A model generated the notes under the pieces. It was not told the origin of the DNA and ran no database searches. It saw nothing but the letters and a program-made list of their open reading frames with translations. The position numbers and the translations under genes were made by a program. DNA of 35,372 bases. Source: a virus. The stretch spans positions 1-35,372 of IMG/VR virus record IMGVR_UViG_3300044633_000885. One strand, given 5' to 3'. Shown in pieces: positions 14,426 to 22,561 of this stretch; positions within the stretch are counted from its first letter, which is position 1, and each line of letters opens with the position of its first letter.

Positions 14426-14623
14426 ATGGCAAGTATTCAGTTTCCTTATTCAGTTCCCCCTATAGTCATAGGAATTACGGAACTTATTCAGTACCTAGAA
14501 AGAAAGACTCGTAAACTCGTCTTTGATATACTAAGAGTCTCTTTAACTCTTAGTTATATAAGCACTTATGCATTTAGTTCCTTGATTCCTCTCTCTATAG
14601 AGGGAACGGAATACGAATCATGA
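14426..14623 (+). CDS. Hypothetical small protein in an AT-rich island (65 aa)
   Basis: AGGAGA lies about nine bases before the ATG, and the stop overlaps the next ATG (ATGA). The protein has a hydrophobic middle (about residues 29-56, LVFDILRVSLTLSYISTYAF) that could be one membrane helix. Its DNA is much richer in A and T than neighbouring genes, and has the hairpin CTAAGAGT/ACTCTTAG (14531-14553). Composition suggests a recent insertion. Function unknown. Confidence 0.45.
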   Translation: MASIQFPYSVPPIVIGITELIQYLERKTRKLVFDILRVSLTLSYISTYAFSSLIPLSIEGTEYES

Positions 14624-14946
14624 GCAACCTTTGCAAGCAGTGCGGGAAGTCGATCACCCGTGGTGGCTACCCCATAGGACGAGGTTCTAAGGCGTATGCG
14701 TGCCGCTTCTGCGCGGTGCGTGCGACCGGGTTAACCACAACCGCACTCAGGGCCGCACACGGGGCCCGTATTGCGGGCGAGAACTACCGGAGGGTGATTA
14801 AGCGTCTTAAAGCGAAGGTCGCAAAATACGAGGAGATGGAGGCCTCGAGACGCGAACGGGTTGAATACCTCGAAGATCAAATCGCAGAGATGTTAAACGA
14901 TAAAGCAACCTACGAACGGGAGATGGCAAAACATGGAGACAAATAG
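14620..14946 (+). CDS. Zinc-ribbon plus coiled-coil protein (108 aa)
   Basis: CKQCGKSITRGG...ACRFC at the N-terminus forms a zinc ribbon. Residues about 50-105 form a basic then acidic coiled coil (RRVIKRLKAKVAKYEEME). The layout mirrors the product at 10237. The start overlaps the previous stop (ATGA), and the end overlaps the next gene by 14 bases. A DNA- or RNA-binding accessory protein is likely, but the role is unknown. Confidence 0.62.
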   Translation: MSNLCKQCGKSITRGGYPIGRGSKAYACRFCAVRATGLTTTALRAAHGARIAGENYRRVIKRLKAKVAKYEEMEASRRERVEYLEDQIAEMLNDKATYEREMAKHGDK

Positions 14947-15217
14947 CCAGGACATTCTCGCCCAGGTTGATGGCATCATCTCGGAGCGAGGCATCAACTA
15001 CGGCGACCCGCGCGAGAGCTTTACCCAGATCGCTGAAATTTGGACAACTCTCCTCCGCGGGAAACTTGCACCCGGTCAGCGGGTGAGTGCGAGCGATGTG
15101 GGATTGTTGATGGCAGCACTTAAGATCGTGAGGCAGTCGAACACCCACAAACGGGACAACCTCGTTGACGCGATCGGCTACCTGACGATTGTGTCACGAC
15201 TGGAGGAGCGACCATGA
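14933..15217 (+). CDS. DUF6378-type, MazG-like helical protein (94 aa)
   Basis: The string ISERGINYGDPRESF followed by WTTLLRGKL, LLMAALKIVR and KRDNLVDAIGYL (Asp75, Asp79) matches the phage DUF6378 family as I remember it. Its helices and acidic residues recall all-alpha NTP pyrophosphatases of the MazG type, which hydrolyse nucleotides. The gene is packed in the early operon (ATGA overlap with HNH at 15214), consistent with nucleotide metabolism. Enzyme activity is inferred. Confidence 0.7.
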   Translation: METNSQDILAQVDGIISERGINYGDPRESFTQIAEIWTTLLRGKLAPGQRVSASDVGLLMAALKIVRQSNTHKRDNLVDAIGYLTIVSRLEERP

Positions 15218-15537
15218 GTGTAATCAAAACAATCAGCGAATACTTTGCCGGGTTGCCTGCCCGCTCACCGAGATGGGCAGCGGTGCGAGGGGCGCACCTC
15301 AAACGCAACCCGACCTGCGCAGCGTGTGGGACTAAGGACAAGCTCGAGGTACACCATATTCACCCATTCCATCTTTTCCAAAATCTCGAGCTCGAGCCCT
15401 CGAACCTTCTGACCTTGTGCGAGACGGGTGGCAACTGCCACATCATGCTCGGACACCTCAAGAACTGGAAGAGCTACAACCTCGGTGTAAGAAAAGATGC
15501 GGAGGTTTTATTACAGAAAATAAAAGCCAGACCGTGA
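15214..15537 (+). CDS. HNH endonuclease (107 aa)
   Basis: Zinc ligands Cys35 and Cys38 (CAACG), the catalytic pair His47-His48 (LEVHHIHP), Asn64 (PSNLLTLCE), Cys69 and the later Cys75-His76 form a complete HNH/beta-beta-alpha-metal domain. It cuts DNA, but whether it nicks phage or host DNA is not shown. It is small and free-standing. Its stop overlaps the GTG of the PAPS-reductase-like gene, linking the two in translation. Confidence 0.87.
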   Translation: MSVIKTISEYFAGLPARSPRWAAVRGAHLKRNPTCAACGTKDKLEVHHIHPFHLFQNLELEPSNLLTLCETGGNCHIMLGHLKNWKSYNLGVRKDAEVLLQKIKARP

Positions 15538-16367
15538 GGTCTGCTTATTACCTTAAGTCCCCCTCGGTGATATCTTTCTCGGGTGGTAGAACTTCAGCCT
15601 TCATGCTGGCCAAAGTCCTTGAAGCGCATGAAGGCAAGCTCCCTGATTATGTCAAGGTGGTGTTCACCAACACCGGGCTTGAGCATCCGAAGACCCTCGA
15701 CTTCATCGAGCAAATATCAAAAGAGTGGGGCGTTGATATCGTTTGGCTTGAGTACGCAGGCAAAGCTACCACCCCACGATGGAAGCTTGTCACCCACGAA
15801 ACCGCATCACGCAACGGCGAACCCTTCACCGTGTTAATAAAAGAGAGGCAGTACTTACCGAACCCGGTGGCTAGGTTCTGCACGGTCGAGCTCAAGATTC
15901 TCCTTCTTGACCGATGGGCGAAAGATACTCTCGGGGCTGAGTTCCGCAAGCATGATCAGCTTATCGGTCTGCGCTACGACGAGCCGAGGCGAGTATCAAA
16001 CATCAAGAAGAACAGGAGGCGAAATCCTGCCGTTACTCCTTTGCATGAAGCAAAGCACACCCTTCAAGATGTGACGAACTTTTGGGCAAAGCAATCCTTT
16101 AGCTTAGATATCCCGATGCACCAAGGAAACTGCCAAGGGTGCTTTTTAAAAAGCCGTTACAGAACCGACCTTGTCGCACGGGAAACCCCAGAAGCTTTGA
16201 ACTGGTGGATCGAGCAAGAGAGATCGATGCTCGGGGTGGCAACAGCAAAGAACCACACCTTCAGGAAAGATCGACCCAGTTATGAAAACATCTTGAAGCA
16301 ATCCAGAATGCAACTCCCAATGTTCCCCGATTTCGATGACACCGTTAGCTGTCATTGCACCGATTAA
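15534..16367 (+). CDS. PAPS reductase-family protein (277 aa)
   Basis: The PP-loop SFSGGRTSA (residues 14-22) binds ATP in the adenine-nucleotide alpha-hydrolase fold of PAPS reductases and DndC-like enzymes. Cys116 (RFCTVELK), Cys200 and Cys203 (GNCQGCFLK) could hold a metal or Fe-S centre. NTGLEHPKT is a typical family motif. The GTG at 15534 overlaps the HNH stop; it is preferred because upstream codons belong to the HNH gene in another frame. Phage members of this family are common, and their substrate is unknown. Pairing with HNH suggests DNA processing or modification, which is inference. Confidence 0.85.
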   Translation: MRSAYYLKSPSVISFSGGRTSAFMLAKVLEAHEGKLPDYVKVVFTNTGLEHPKTLDFIEQISKEWGVDIVWLEYAGKATTPRWKLVTHETASRNGEPFTVLIKERQYLPNPVARFCTVELKILLLDRWAKDTLGAEFRKHDQLIGLRYDEPRRVSNIKKNRRRNPAVTPLHEAKHTLQDVTNFWAKQSFSLDIPMHQGNCQGCFLKSRYRTDLVARETPEALNWWIEQERSMLGVATAKNHTFRKDRPSYENILKQSRMQLPMFPDFDDTVSCHCTD

Positions 16368-16375
16368 GGAGGCTG

Positions 16376-16768
16376 ATGGCAGATAAAATCGCAACTGTAG
16401 TAAGGCTCGAGGTTCCGATACCGCCCTCGACTAACCAACTCTTCCGCGCCTCGGGTCGGCGTGGCAAATTTTATAAAGCCCGCTGTTATATGGCATGGCT
16501 CGCCGAGGTAGCGATCCTCATCCCGAGGGGGAAAGCTCTTGAAGGGCTGGCAGAGATCCTAATCGAGATACATGGTGGCGAAGGCTGGACGCACCGGCGC
16601 GATTTGGACAACACGAATAAAGCGGTCATCGATATGTTGGTGAACAAGGGTTACCTTCATGATGACAACACCAAATATGTGAGACGCATCACCACCTCTT
16701 ATCACCCCCCAACCCAAGCTAAAGTGCGAGCGATTTGCGTTGTTTACTTAAGGCGCACACAATCTTAG
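16376..16768 (+). CDS. rusA: RusA-like Holliday junction resolvase (130 aa)
   Basis: The N-terminal IPPSTNQLFRASG and the core RRDLDNTNKAVIDMLVNKGYLHDD carry the RusA signature, with the acidic residues Asp76, Asp78, Asp96 and Asp97 that bind metal at the active site. RusA resolves four-way junctions formed in recombination and replication. AAGGAGG lies just before the ATG at 16376. Length fits the family (about 120-130). It follows the PAPS-reductase-like gene after eight bases. Confidence 0.9.
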   Translation: MADKIATVVRLEVPIPPSTNQLFRASGRRGKFYKARCYMAWLAEVAILIPRGKALEGLAEILIEIHGGEGWTHRRDLDNTNKAVIDMLVNKGYLHDDNTKYVRRITTSYHPPTQAKVRAICVVYLRRTQS

Positions 16769-16791
16769 ATAGTTTTTTTAGGAGCTTGCAT

Positions 16792-17667
16792 TTGGCAAAG
16801 CCAAAACAGCGCTGGTCATGTGGGACTGTTACAGATCGAGTCCATGAACTCCGTGTCAGCTTTCCGAAATCGGGAAGCCGATTCAGATTTCTCGCTTTGA
16901 CCGATCTCCACTGGGACTCAGCGCACTGCGACCGAGCCTTCTTGAAAAAGCATCTTGATTACGCATTGAACGAGAACGCCCCCGTGATAATCGTGGGCGA
17001 TCTCTTCGATGTGATGCAGGGAAAATACGACCCGAGATCAGACCCGAAGACGCTGAGACCCGAGCACCGTGGAAGCAATTACTTTGACCTTATAAGCAGC
17101 ACCGCACTCGAATGGTTCAAGCCTTATGCAAGCATCCTTGCACTAATTACGCCTGGTAATCATGAGGCCTCAATCATCAAGAGAAACGAGATCGACCTGA
17201 TCGATAGACTCACCCACTCACTGAGAACGCAACATAACAGCCCCGTGATCTACGGTGAAGACTGGTGCTATCTATTGCAAAAGAACGACCGCACGACAGG
17301 TAAAGCCGATGTGCGAACCAAGCGCATCTTCCTTCATCACGGCTATGGTGGTGGCGGCGAATCAGGCAGAGGCATTCCCCAGCATCAAGCAACCCGATCG
17401 CAATGGCAGGCTGATGTCTTCATCAGTGGGCACATCCATCGTCGCAACACCGACCACAATGTCATCACCAGCGTCAGCGGTAAAGGGAACATAGAGACTA
17501 CTGATCAATGGTTCGTTCGCTGCGGATCTTACAAACAAGAATTAGATTGCGGGTGGCACATCTCCCGAGGTGCCGCAGCTCGGCCGCTTGGTGGCTGGTG
17601 GATCACGACCGAGATGACTAGGTCGAACTCGCACACCGAGTACAACACTTTTCCGGAGCAACCATGA
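16792..17667 (+). CDS. Calcineurin-like metallophosphoesterase (291 aa)
   Basis: All five motifs are present from the TTG start: Asp38-x-His40 (LTDLHWD), GD with Asp70 (IVGDLFD), GNHE with Asn123-His124, LHHG (His182/183) and GHIHR (His214, His216). These coordinate two metals in the calcineurin-like/Mre11-type fold. The TTG at 16792 is chosen because GGAG ends seven bases before it; the upstream ATG at 16735 lies inside rusA. Substrate may be DNA ends, a nucleotide or a protein phosphate. A role in phage DNA repair or processing fits the neighbours. Confidence 0.88.
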   Translation: MAKPKQRWSCGTVTDRVHELRVSFPKSGSRFRFLALTDLHWDSAHCDRAFLKKHLDYALNENAPVIIVGDLFDVMQGKYDPRSDPKTLRPEHRGSNYFDLISSTALEWFKPYASILALITPGNHEASIIKRNEIDLIDRLTHSLRTQHNSPVIYGEDWCYLLQKNDRTTGKADVRTKRIFLHHGYGGGGESGRGIPQHQATRSQWQADVFISGHIHRRNTDHNVITSVSGKGNIETTDQWFVRCGSYKQELDCGWHISRGAAARPLGGWWITTEMTRSNSHTEYNTFPEQP

Positions 17668-17987
17668 GAAGCCACAAGCCCCCTAGGCATGAGGTCAGGT
17701 TTCATGATGCGCCTGGGTGCAAGCCGCCTAGGCTTTGCCCGTCCAAGCGTGGCTACGGTTACCAATGGCGACAACTCCGCAAGCTAGTCTTTGCTCGTTC
17801 TCCGCTCTGCGTGCGATGCGCAGCGCCTGCAACTGATGTTGACCACATCATCGCAAAGAGTCACGGCGGCACCGACTCCCTCGACAACTTGCAGACGCTT
17901 TGCCACAAGTGCCACGCCCTCAAAACATGGCATGAAGACAAGGTCGGCGGTGGTTTCGTCAAGCTCTCAGCGAGGCCTCAAAAATGA
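17664..17987 (+). CDS. HNH endonuclease of the packaging module (107 aa)
   Basis: Cys49-x-x-Cys52, Asp60-His61 (ATDVDHIIAKSHGG), Asn75 (DNLQTLC), Cys80 and Cys83-His84 form a classical HNH domain. HNH proteins directly upstream of terminase act with TerL and portal in cleaving cos DNA in HK97-like phages. The start overlaps the metallophosphoesterase stop (ATGA). The stop sits in an inverted repeat that begins the putative cos region. Confidence 0.93.
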   Translation: MRSHKPPRHEVRFHDAPGCKPPRLCPSKRGYGYQWRQLRKLVFARSPLCVRCAAPATDVDHIIAKSHGGTDSLDNLQTLCHKCHALKTWHEDKVGGGFVKLSARPQK

Positions 17988-18116
17988 CCATTTTTGGAGC
18001 GAAAAAGGGGAGGGGGGTCTTTTTTGTTTCAAGAGGGGTCAGTTCACCTCGCGTGGTATGCGTGGACAAAGATTCACGATTTTGGGCCTTTTTCATGATG
18101 TTTATGGAGTAGTGGT
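17979..18116. other. cos: Putative cos/packaging region
   Basis: The gap between HNH and TerS has no gene. It begins with inverted repeat CAAAAATG/CATTTTTG (17979-17986 and 17989-17996), then a G-rich tract GGGGAGGGGGG (18007-18017) and a second G-rich motif GAGGGGTCAG. G-rich tracts beside HNH/TerS genes are typical of cos sites in phages with HK97-type packaging. The cut position cannot be read from sequence alone. Confidence 0.45.
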
Positions 18117-18590
18117 ATGAAAGGTAGAAAAAAAACACCGACGGCGATACTAAAAATGCGAGGGTCGTGGCGTGCGAAGACGCGCCCAGGCGAACCCGCT
18201 CCGAGCGCATCGCAACTCGACTCGCCTGAGTTTCTCGGGCCTCGGGAAAAGATTATCTTCGACCAGATGAGCGAGGCGTTGTTCCGCGTTGGCGTTCTCA
18301 CCGAGATCGATGGTTCAAGTCTTTCCCGTTATGCGATCTGTCTCGTCCGATGGATCGATGCCGAGGCCGCTTTGTCTGCTGGAACTCCCACGCACATCGA
18401 GATCATGGGTGATGACGAACGCCCGAAGGGTTACAAAGAGACCCCGCCTTACATGGTCTCATGCAAAATGCACGACCAACTCTTGAAGTTGGAATGCCAG
18501 TTCGGCCTAACGCCTGCATCGCGCCCTAATCTCCAAAGCACGAACGGCGGCAAAGACGGTATCATCGACATCATGAGGGCGATCCAATAA
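18117..18590 (+). CDS. terS: Terminase small subunit, P27 family (157 aa)
   Basis: The opening KGRKKTPTAILKMRGSWRA, a central helical part and the end FGLTPASRPNLQS are hallmarks of the P27/Terminase_4 small subunits. TerS recognises phage DNA at pac/cos and loads TerL. GGAG lies about eight bases before the ATG. Length is normal for the family. It is directly upstream of TerL, whose likely AUA start overlaps its stop codon. Confidence 0.92.
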   Translation: MKGRKKTPTAILKMRGSWRAKTRPGEPAPSASQLDSPEFLGPREKIIFDQMSEALFRVGVLTEIDGSSLSRYAICLVRWIDAEAALSAGTPTHIEIMGDDERPKGYKETPPYMVSCKMHDQLLKLECQFGLTPASRPNLQSTNGGKDGIIDIMRAIQ

Positions 18591-20164
18591 CCACCCGAGC
18601 GCCAAGGAAAAAGAAGCCTGCACCCGCCAAAGATCACCCGATCGTTCGGTTCTTTGGTGACCACTTGCGCCATACGAAAGGCGAGTGGGCGGGTACGGGC
18701 TTCGTGTTGGCTGAATGGCAACGACAGTTTCTCAATGAACTTTTCGGCACGGTGCGCAAGGATGGCCTGCGCCAGTACCGCACCGCCTACCTCGAGGTTC
18801 CACGCAAGAACGGTAAGTCAACTCTCGCAGCGGGCATCGCCTTGTTCTTGCTCTGCCTTGATCGTGAAGAAGGTGCTGAGATCTACTCGGCAGCGAGCGA
18901 CAAAGATCAGGCCAGCATCGTGTTCGACCAAGCCTGCCAGATGATTGAAGAAAACCCAAACCTCTCAACAATGCTCCGCATCTATCGCAACAAAACCATC
19001 GAGCATAAAAGCTCGAACTCGTTCTATAGATCGCTATCCTCGGACGCATTCACCAAACACGGGCTCAATGCTCATGGAGTCATCGTGGACGAGGTGCACG
19101 CTCAGCCGAATCGAGAGCTATGGGATGTGTTGACAACCTCAACGGGTGCCCGCAGGCAACCGCTCACGCTCGCATTGACTACCGCTGGGCACGATCGCCA
19201 GAGCTTATGCTGGGAGCTTCGCCAGTATGCCGAGGGTGTGAACGATAAGCTCATTCACGACCCGACTTTCTATAGCAAAATCTACACCTCAACAGGCGAT
19301 TGGAAGTCTGAATCAACTTGGAAACAAGCCAACCCGAACTATGGCGTGACCGTGAAAGAGGATTACTTCGTGAAGGCAGTCGCTGAAGCCAGCGCCAACC
19401 CTTCCCGAGAGAACGCTTTCCGCAGGCTACATCTGAACCAGTGGACATCGCAGGAGACGAGATGGATCTCGCTCGAGCGCTGGGATGCGTGCTCCCGCGA
19501 TCTCCCTGACCTTTCCGGGAGGATGGCGTTCGGGGGTCTTGATCTCAGCAGTACCTTAGATCTCACGGCGTTCGTGCTTCTCTTCCCGCCTATCGAACCG
19601 AATGAACCCTACTGGATCGTGCCGACCTTCTTCGCACCTGCGGACGCAGCGAGGGAACGAGAGCGCAATAACAAGCACCGGCTCGATGACTGGGAACGCC
19701 AAGGCTTGATCGTGACTACGCCAGGGCGATCGCTCGACTATAGGGCAGTCGTGGCGGTGATCGATGGACTGGCCCGAAAGTACAACATCCAAGAGATCGC
19801 AGTGGACAGGTGGAACATCAACCAGATCAGTAAGGATCTCGAAACGCTCGGCAAGAATAACGGGCGGCCCGATTGGCTTGTTGGCTTCGGTCAAGGCTTC
19901 GCAGCGATGACCGCACCATCAAAAGAGTTAGAAGTCTTGGTTCTCTCTGAGAAGATTGCACACGACGGCAACCCGGTGCTGCGTTGGATGTTCAGCAATG
20001 TTCAGGTGGAACGAGACAATGCAGGCAACATCAAAATGCACAAGGGAAAAGCGGTCGAGAAAATCGATGGCATCGTGGCAACTATCATGGCCCTCGGACG
20101 GGCGCAAGTAAGCAGCTTAAACGCAACCAACATATACGACACCCAAGGAATAACACTACTATGA
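18587..20164 (+). CDS. terL: Terminase large subunit with probable AUA start (525 aa)
   Basis: The ATPase domain has Walker A PRKNGKS (72-78) and Walker B GVIVDEVH (Asp168, Glu169); the C-terminal RNase H-like nuclease has Asp319 (GLDLSS) and Asp407 (AVDRW). It packages DNA into the procapsid and cuts it. In-frame sequence from 18587 encodes a typical family N-terminus (HPIVRFFGDHLRHTKGEW), but no ATG, GTG, TTG or CTG occurs between the upstream in-frame stop (18527) and TTG 18665. ATA 18587 overlaps the TerS stop and has GAGGG seven bases upstream, so AUA is the best start. TTG 18665 would remove 26 family-like residues and has no SD. Confidence 0.93.
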   Translation: MTTRAPRKKKPAPAKDHPIVRFFGDHLRHTKGEWAGTGFVLAEWQRQFLNELFGTVRKDGLRQYRTAYLEVPRKNGKSTLAAGIALFLLCLDREEGAEIYSAASDKDQASIVFDQACQMIEENPNLSTMLRIYRNKTIEHKSSNSFYRSLSSDAFTKHGLNAHGVIVDEVHAQPNRELWDVLTTSTGARRQPLTLALTTAGHDRQSLCWELRQYAEGVNDKLIHDPTFYSKIYTSTGDWKSESTWKQANPNYGVTVKEDYFVKAVAEASANPSRENAFRRLHLNQWTSQETRWISLERWDACSRDLPDLSGRMAFGGLDLSSTLDLTAFVLLFPPIEPNEPYWIVPTFFAPADAARERERNNKHRLDDWERQGLIVTTPGRSLDYRAVVAVIDGLARKYNIQEIAVDRWNINQISKDLETLGKNNGRPDWLVGFGQGFAAMTAPSKELEVLVLSEKIAHDGNPVLRWMFSNVQVERDNAGNIKMHKGKAVEKIDGIVATIMALGRAQVSSLNATNIYDTQGITLL

Positions 20165-22014
20165 TCGAACGCATAAAAGGCTTTATCTCTCGGGCGCTTT
20201 CCCTCAGTGGTGGCAACCTGAAAGACCCTCGCTTGAATGAACTCTTCGGGGGCGCATCGACTGACTCGGGCGTCAGCGTCACACCCGATACTGCCCTCAC
20301 TTACTCCGCCGTGTATGCCGCGGTAAGGTGTATTGCCGAGTCCGTGTCCTCGCTTCCGCTCAACTACTACGAACGCCTACCGGGTGGTGGCAAGGCACAC
20401 GCAAAAGCGAACCCGCTGCACACGCTTCTGCATGATGAACCTAATCCCGAGATGAGCTCGCTGCAATGGCGTGAGGCTTCGATGGCGCACTTGCTTCTTC
20501 ATGGAAATTCTTACTCTGAAATCGTGCGTGACCTCGAGGGCAATGTGGTCGAGCTCTGGCCGATCGACCCGACTATGGTAACGCCCAGGCGCACCGACTC
20601 GGGAGAGCTTTACTACGAACTCAACCGGGGAAAGTCTTTCATCACCGCTGGCAATATGTTGCACATACCCGGTCTATCATTCGATGGCATCTCGGGCATC
20701 AGCGTGATCGGCCTTGCTCGTCAGTCGATCGGATTATCAATGGCGATTGAAAGCTTCGGTGCTGGATACTTTGGTCGTGGTGCGAGGCCCGGTGGCGTGT
20801 TAACTTTCCCTGGTCAACTCTCACCCGAAGCGAGGCAGAACCTTCGCAGATCGTTTGAGGAACTTCATGCAGGCGGTGCAAACAGTCACAGGGTCGCCCT
20901 CTTGGAAGCGGGCCTTAAGTGGGAAGCGATTGGCGTGCCTCCTGACGATTCGCAGTTCTTGCAGTCGAGAGAGTTCCAGATCATCGAAATCGCTCGCTGG
21001 TTCAACCTGCCACCCAACAAGCTCAAGGACTTGTCAAAGACTTCGTACAACTCCCTCGAACAGATGGAGATTAGCTTTGTGGTGGACACCCTGCGCCCTT
21101 GGCTAGTTCGTTGGGAACAGCAACTCAACCGCAAGATTATCAGACCGAAAGACAAAGGCACTTTCTTTTTCGAGTTTAATGTCGATGGGAAATTGCGGGG
21201 CGAGATCGCTGCCCGTTACCAGTCGTACTCGGTCGCTCGCAACTGGGGCTGGCTCTCGGTGAACGAGATCCGAGAAAAAGAAAACATGAACCCGATCGAG
21301 GGTGGCGATGTGTATATGCAGCCAATGAATATGCAGTCGATCAACACCGCACCCACGGCAGCGCCTGCAACCGATCCAAGTTTGATGGCAGTACCCACAC
21401 CCGAGGCCCAAGACCCGACAGCGATCGCAGCACCCGCAGCAGCAGCGGGGGCAGATGTCGCCAGCACCGCATTGAACGGCGCACAGATCACCAGTCTTGT
21501 TGACTTGGTTACTCAGGTAGGCATGAAGCTCATCCCGATCGCATCGGCCAAGGCGATTGCAATTGCCTCGTTCCCATTCCTCTCGCAAGCGGTGGTCGAT
21601 CAAATCTTCAACGGGCTCGACAGTGTGCCAACTCCACCAACCTTACCAAACCCTCCAGCGGACACACCCGCTCGCTCTCATGAGTCGATCATCTTGCGCC
21701 TGCTTGATGATGCAGGCGAGCGCCTGCAAAATGTGGAGTGTTCAGCCGTGAAGCGCTTTGCCAACAAACCAGCAGAGTTCTTAACCAAGCTCGACCACTT
21801 CTGCGCCGAGCATCGGGCCCGCGTCGTGTCCGCCTACTCACCCGTCTTGGAAGCGTTTGGCTTGACCACCGATCTCGATGGCCATGTCCAGCGCCACCTC
21901 GACCAGTTCAGATCAACCTGGTTGGACTTCAGCGGATCAGTGACCGCAACGAAACTTGCCGAAGCAGTTTCGCTTAAGATTCAAAACATGAAAGGGGTCA
22001 AAGATGAAAACTAA
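20161..22014 (+). CDS. Portal protein, HK97 type, long C-terminal extension (617 aa)
   Basis: Residues about 30-400 are the HK97-like portal (PF04860 type): LTYSAVYAAVRCIAESVSSLP, then RSFEELHAGG and FLQSREFQIIEIARWFNLPP. The dodecameric portal is the DNA gate and packaging motor base. The ATG overlaps TerL stop (ATGA). Residues about 415-617 are unusual: a Pro/Ala linker, a helical segment (VGMKLIPIASAKAIAIASFPFL), and another helical domain. Many portals of this family end near 400-450, so about 170-200 extra residues are present. The extension may contact the protease or internal components. Confidence 0.93.
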   Translation: MIERIKGFISRALSLSGGNLKDPRLNELFGGASTDSGVSVTPDTALTYSAVYAAVRCIAESVSSLPLNYYERLPGGGKAHAKANPLHTLLHDEPNPEMSSLQWREASMAHLLLHGNSYSEIVRDLEGNVVELWPIDPTMVTPRRTDSGELYYELNRGKSFITAGNMLHIPGLSFDGISGISVIGLARQSIGLSMAIESFGAGYFGRGARPGGVLTFPGQLSPEARQNLRRSFEELHAGGANSHRVALLEAGLKWEAIGVPPDDSQFLQSREFQIIEIARWFNLPPNKLKDLSKTSYNSLEQMEISFVVDTLRPWLVRWEQQLNRKIIRPKDKGTFFFEFNVDGKLRGEIAARYQSYSVARNWGWLSVNEIREKENMNPIEGGDVYMQPMNMQSINTAPTAAPATDPSLMAVPTPEAQDPTAIAAPAAAAGADVASTALNGAQITSLVDLVTQVGMKLIPIASAKAIAIASFPFLSQAVVDQIFNGLDSVPTPPTLPNPPADTPARSHESIILRLLDDAGERLQNVECSAVKRFANKPAEFLTKLDHFCAEHRARVVSAYSPVLEAFGLTTDLDGHVQRHLDQFRSTWLDFSGSVTATKLAEAVSLKIQNMKGVKDEN

Positions 22015-22561
22015 TATTGAACGCAGGTTCAGCACCGAACTCCGAGTCGATGTCGCAGCGCAGAAGATCATCGGCTATGCAGCGAAATACGACTTATCCT
22101 CAGAAGACCTCGGCGGCTTTCGTGAGTTCGTTCGCCCTGGTGCATTCCAGAGGTCGCTCGACTCCAACCCCGATGTGAGGGCGCTCATCGACCACAACCC
22201 GAGCCTCATCCTCGGGCGCACCGTCTCGGGCACCCTAAGACTTGAGAGCGATGCGACAGGGCTCAAGGTTACCATCGACCCGCCTGACACCCAGTACGCT
22301 GCCGACTTGATGGCGGTCATGGCTCGGGGTGATGTCTCGCAGATGAGCTTTGCTTTCACCACCAGTGAAGACGCTTGGGATCTTGTTGATGGCAAACGGG
22401 TGCGCAGTCTTCTCGCCGTGGAGCTCCACGATGTCTCGGTGGTGACTTATCCCGCCTACCCTGACACGACTGTGGCAGTTCGCTCCTTATCGATCTACAC
22501 CCAGGACGCAATCAGGTCAGCGCAACGCATCCGAGAGCTTCGCCTGCGTGGTGATCGGTAG
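22004..22561 (+). CDS. Prohead protease, HK97 gp4-like (185 aa)
   Basis: His64 (LIDHNPSLILG), Ser115 (QMSFAF) and Glu140 (VELHDVSVVTYPAY) match the U35/HK97 serine protease catalytic site. It cleaves the N-terminal delta domain of the major capsid protein during maturation. GAAAGGGG precedes the ATG, which lies 11 bases inside the portal gene. The size is as usual. The gene ends at the beginning of a GGA-rich structured noncoding stretch rather than running straight into the capsid gene. Confidence 0.93.
   Translation: MKTNIERRFSTELRVDVAAQKIIGYAAKYDLSSEDLGGFREFVRPGAFQRSLDSNPDVRALIDHNPSLILGRTVSGTLRLESDATGLKVTIDPPDTQYAADLMAVMARGDVSQMSFAFTTSEDAWDLVDGKRVRSLLAVELHDVSVVTYPAYPDTTVAVRSLSIYTQDAIRSAQRIRELRLRGDR

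Noticed and set aside
19984-20160. N-terminal extension of the portal from ATG 19984
   Set aside because: It overlaps the conserved end of TerL in another frame; ATG 20161 overlaps the TerL stop and gives a standard portal N-terminus.
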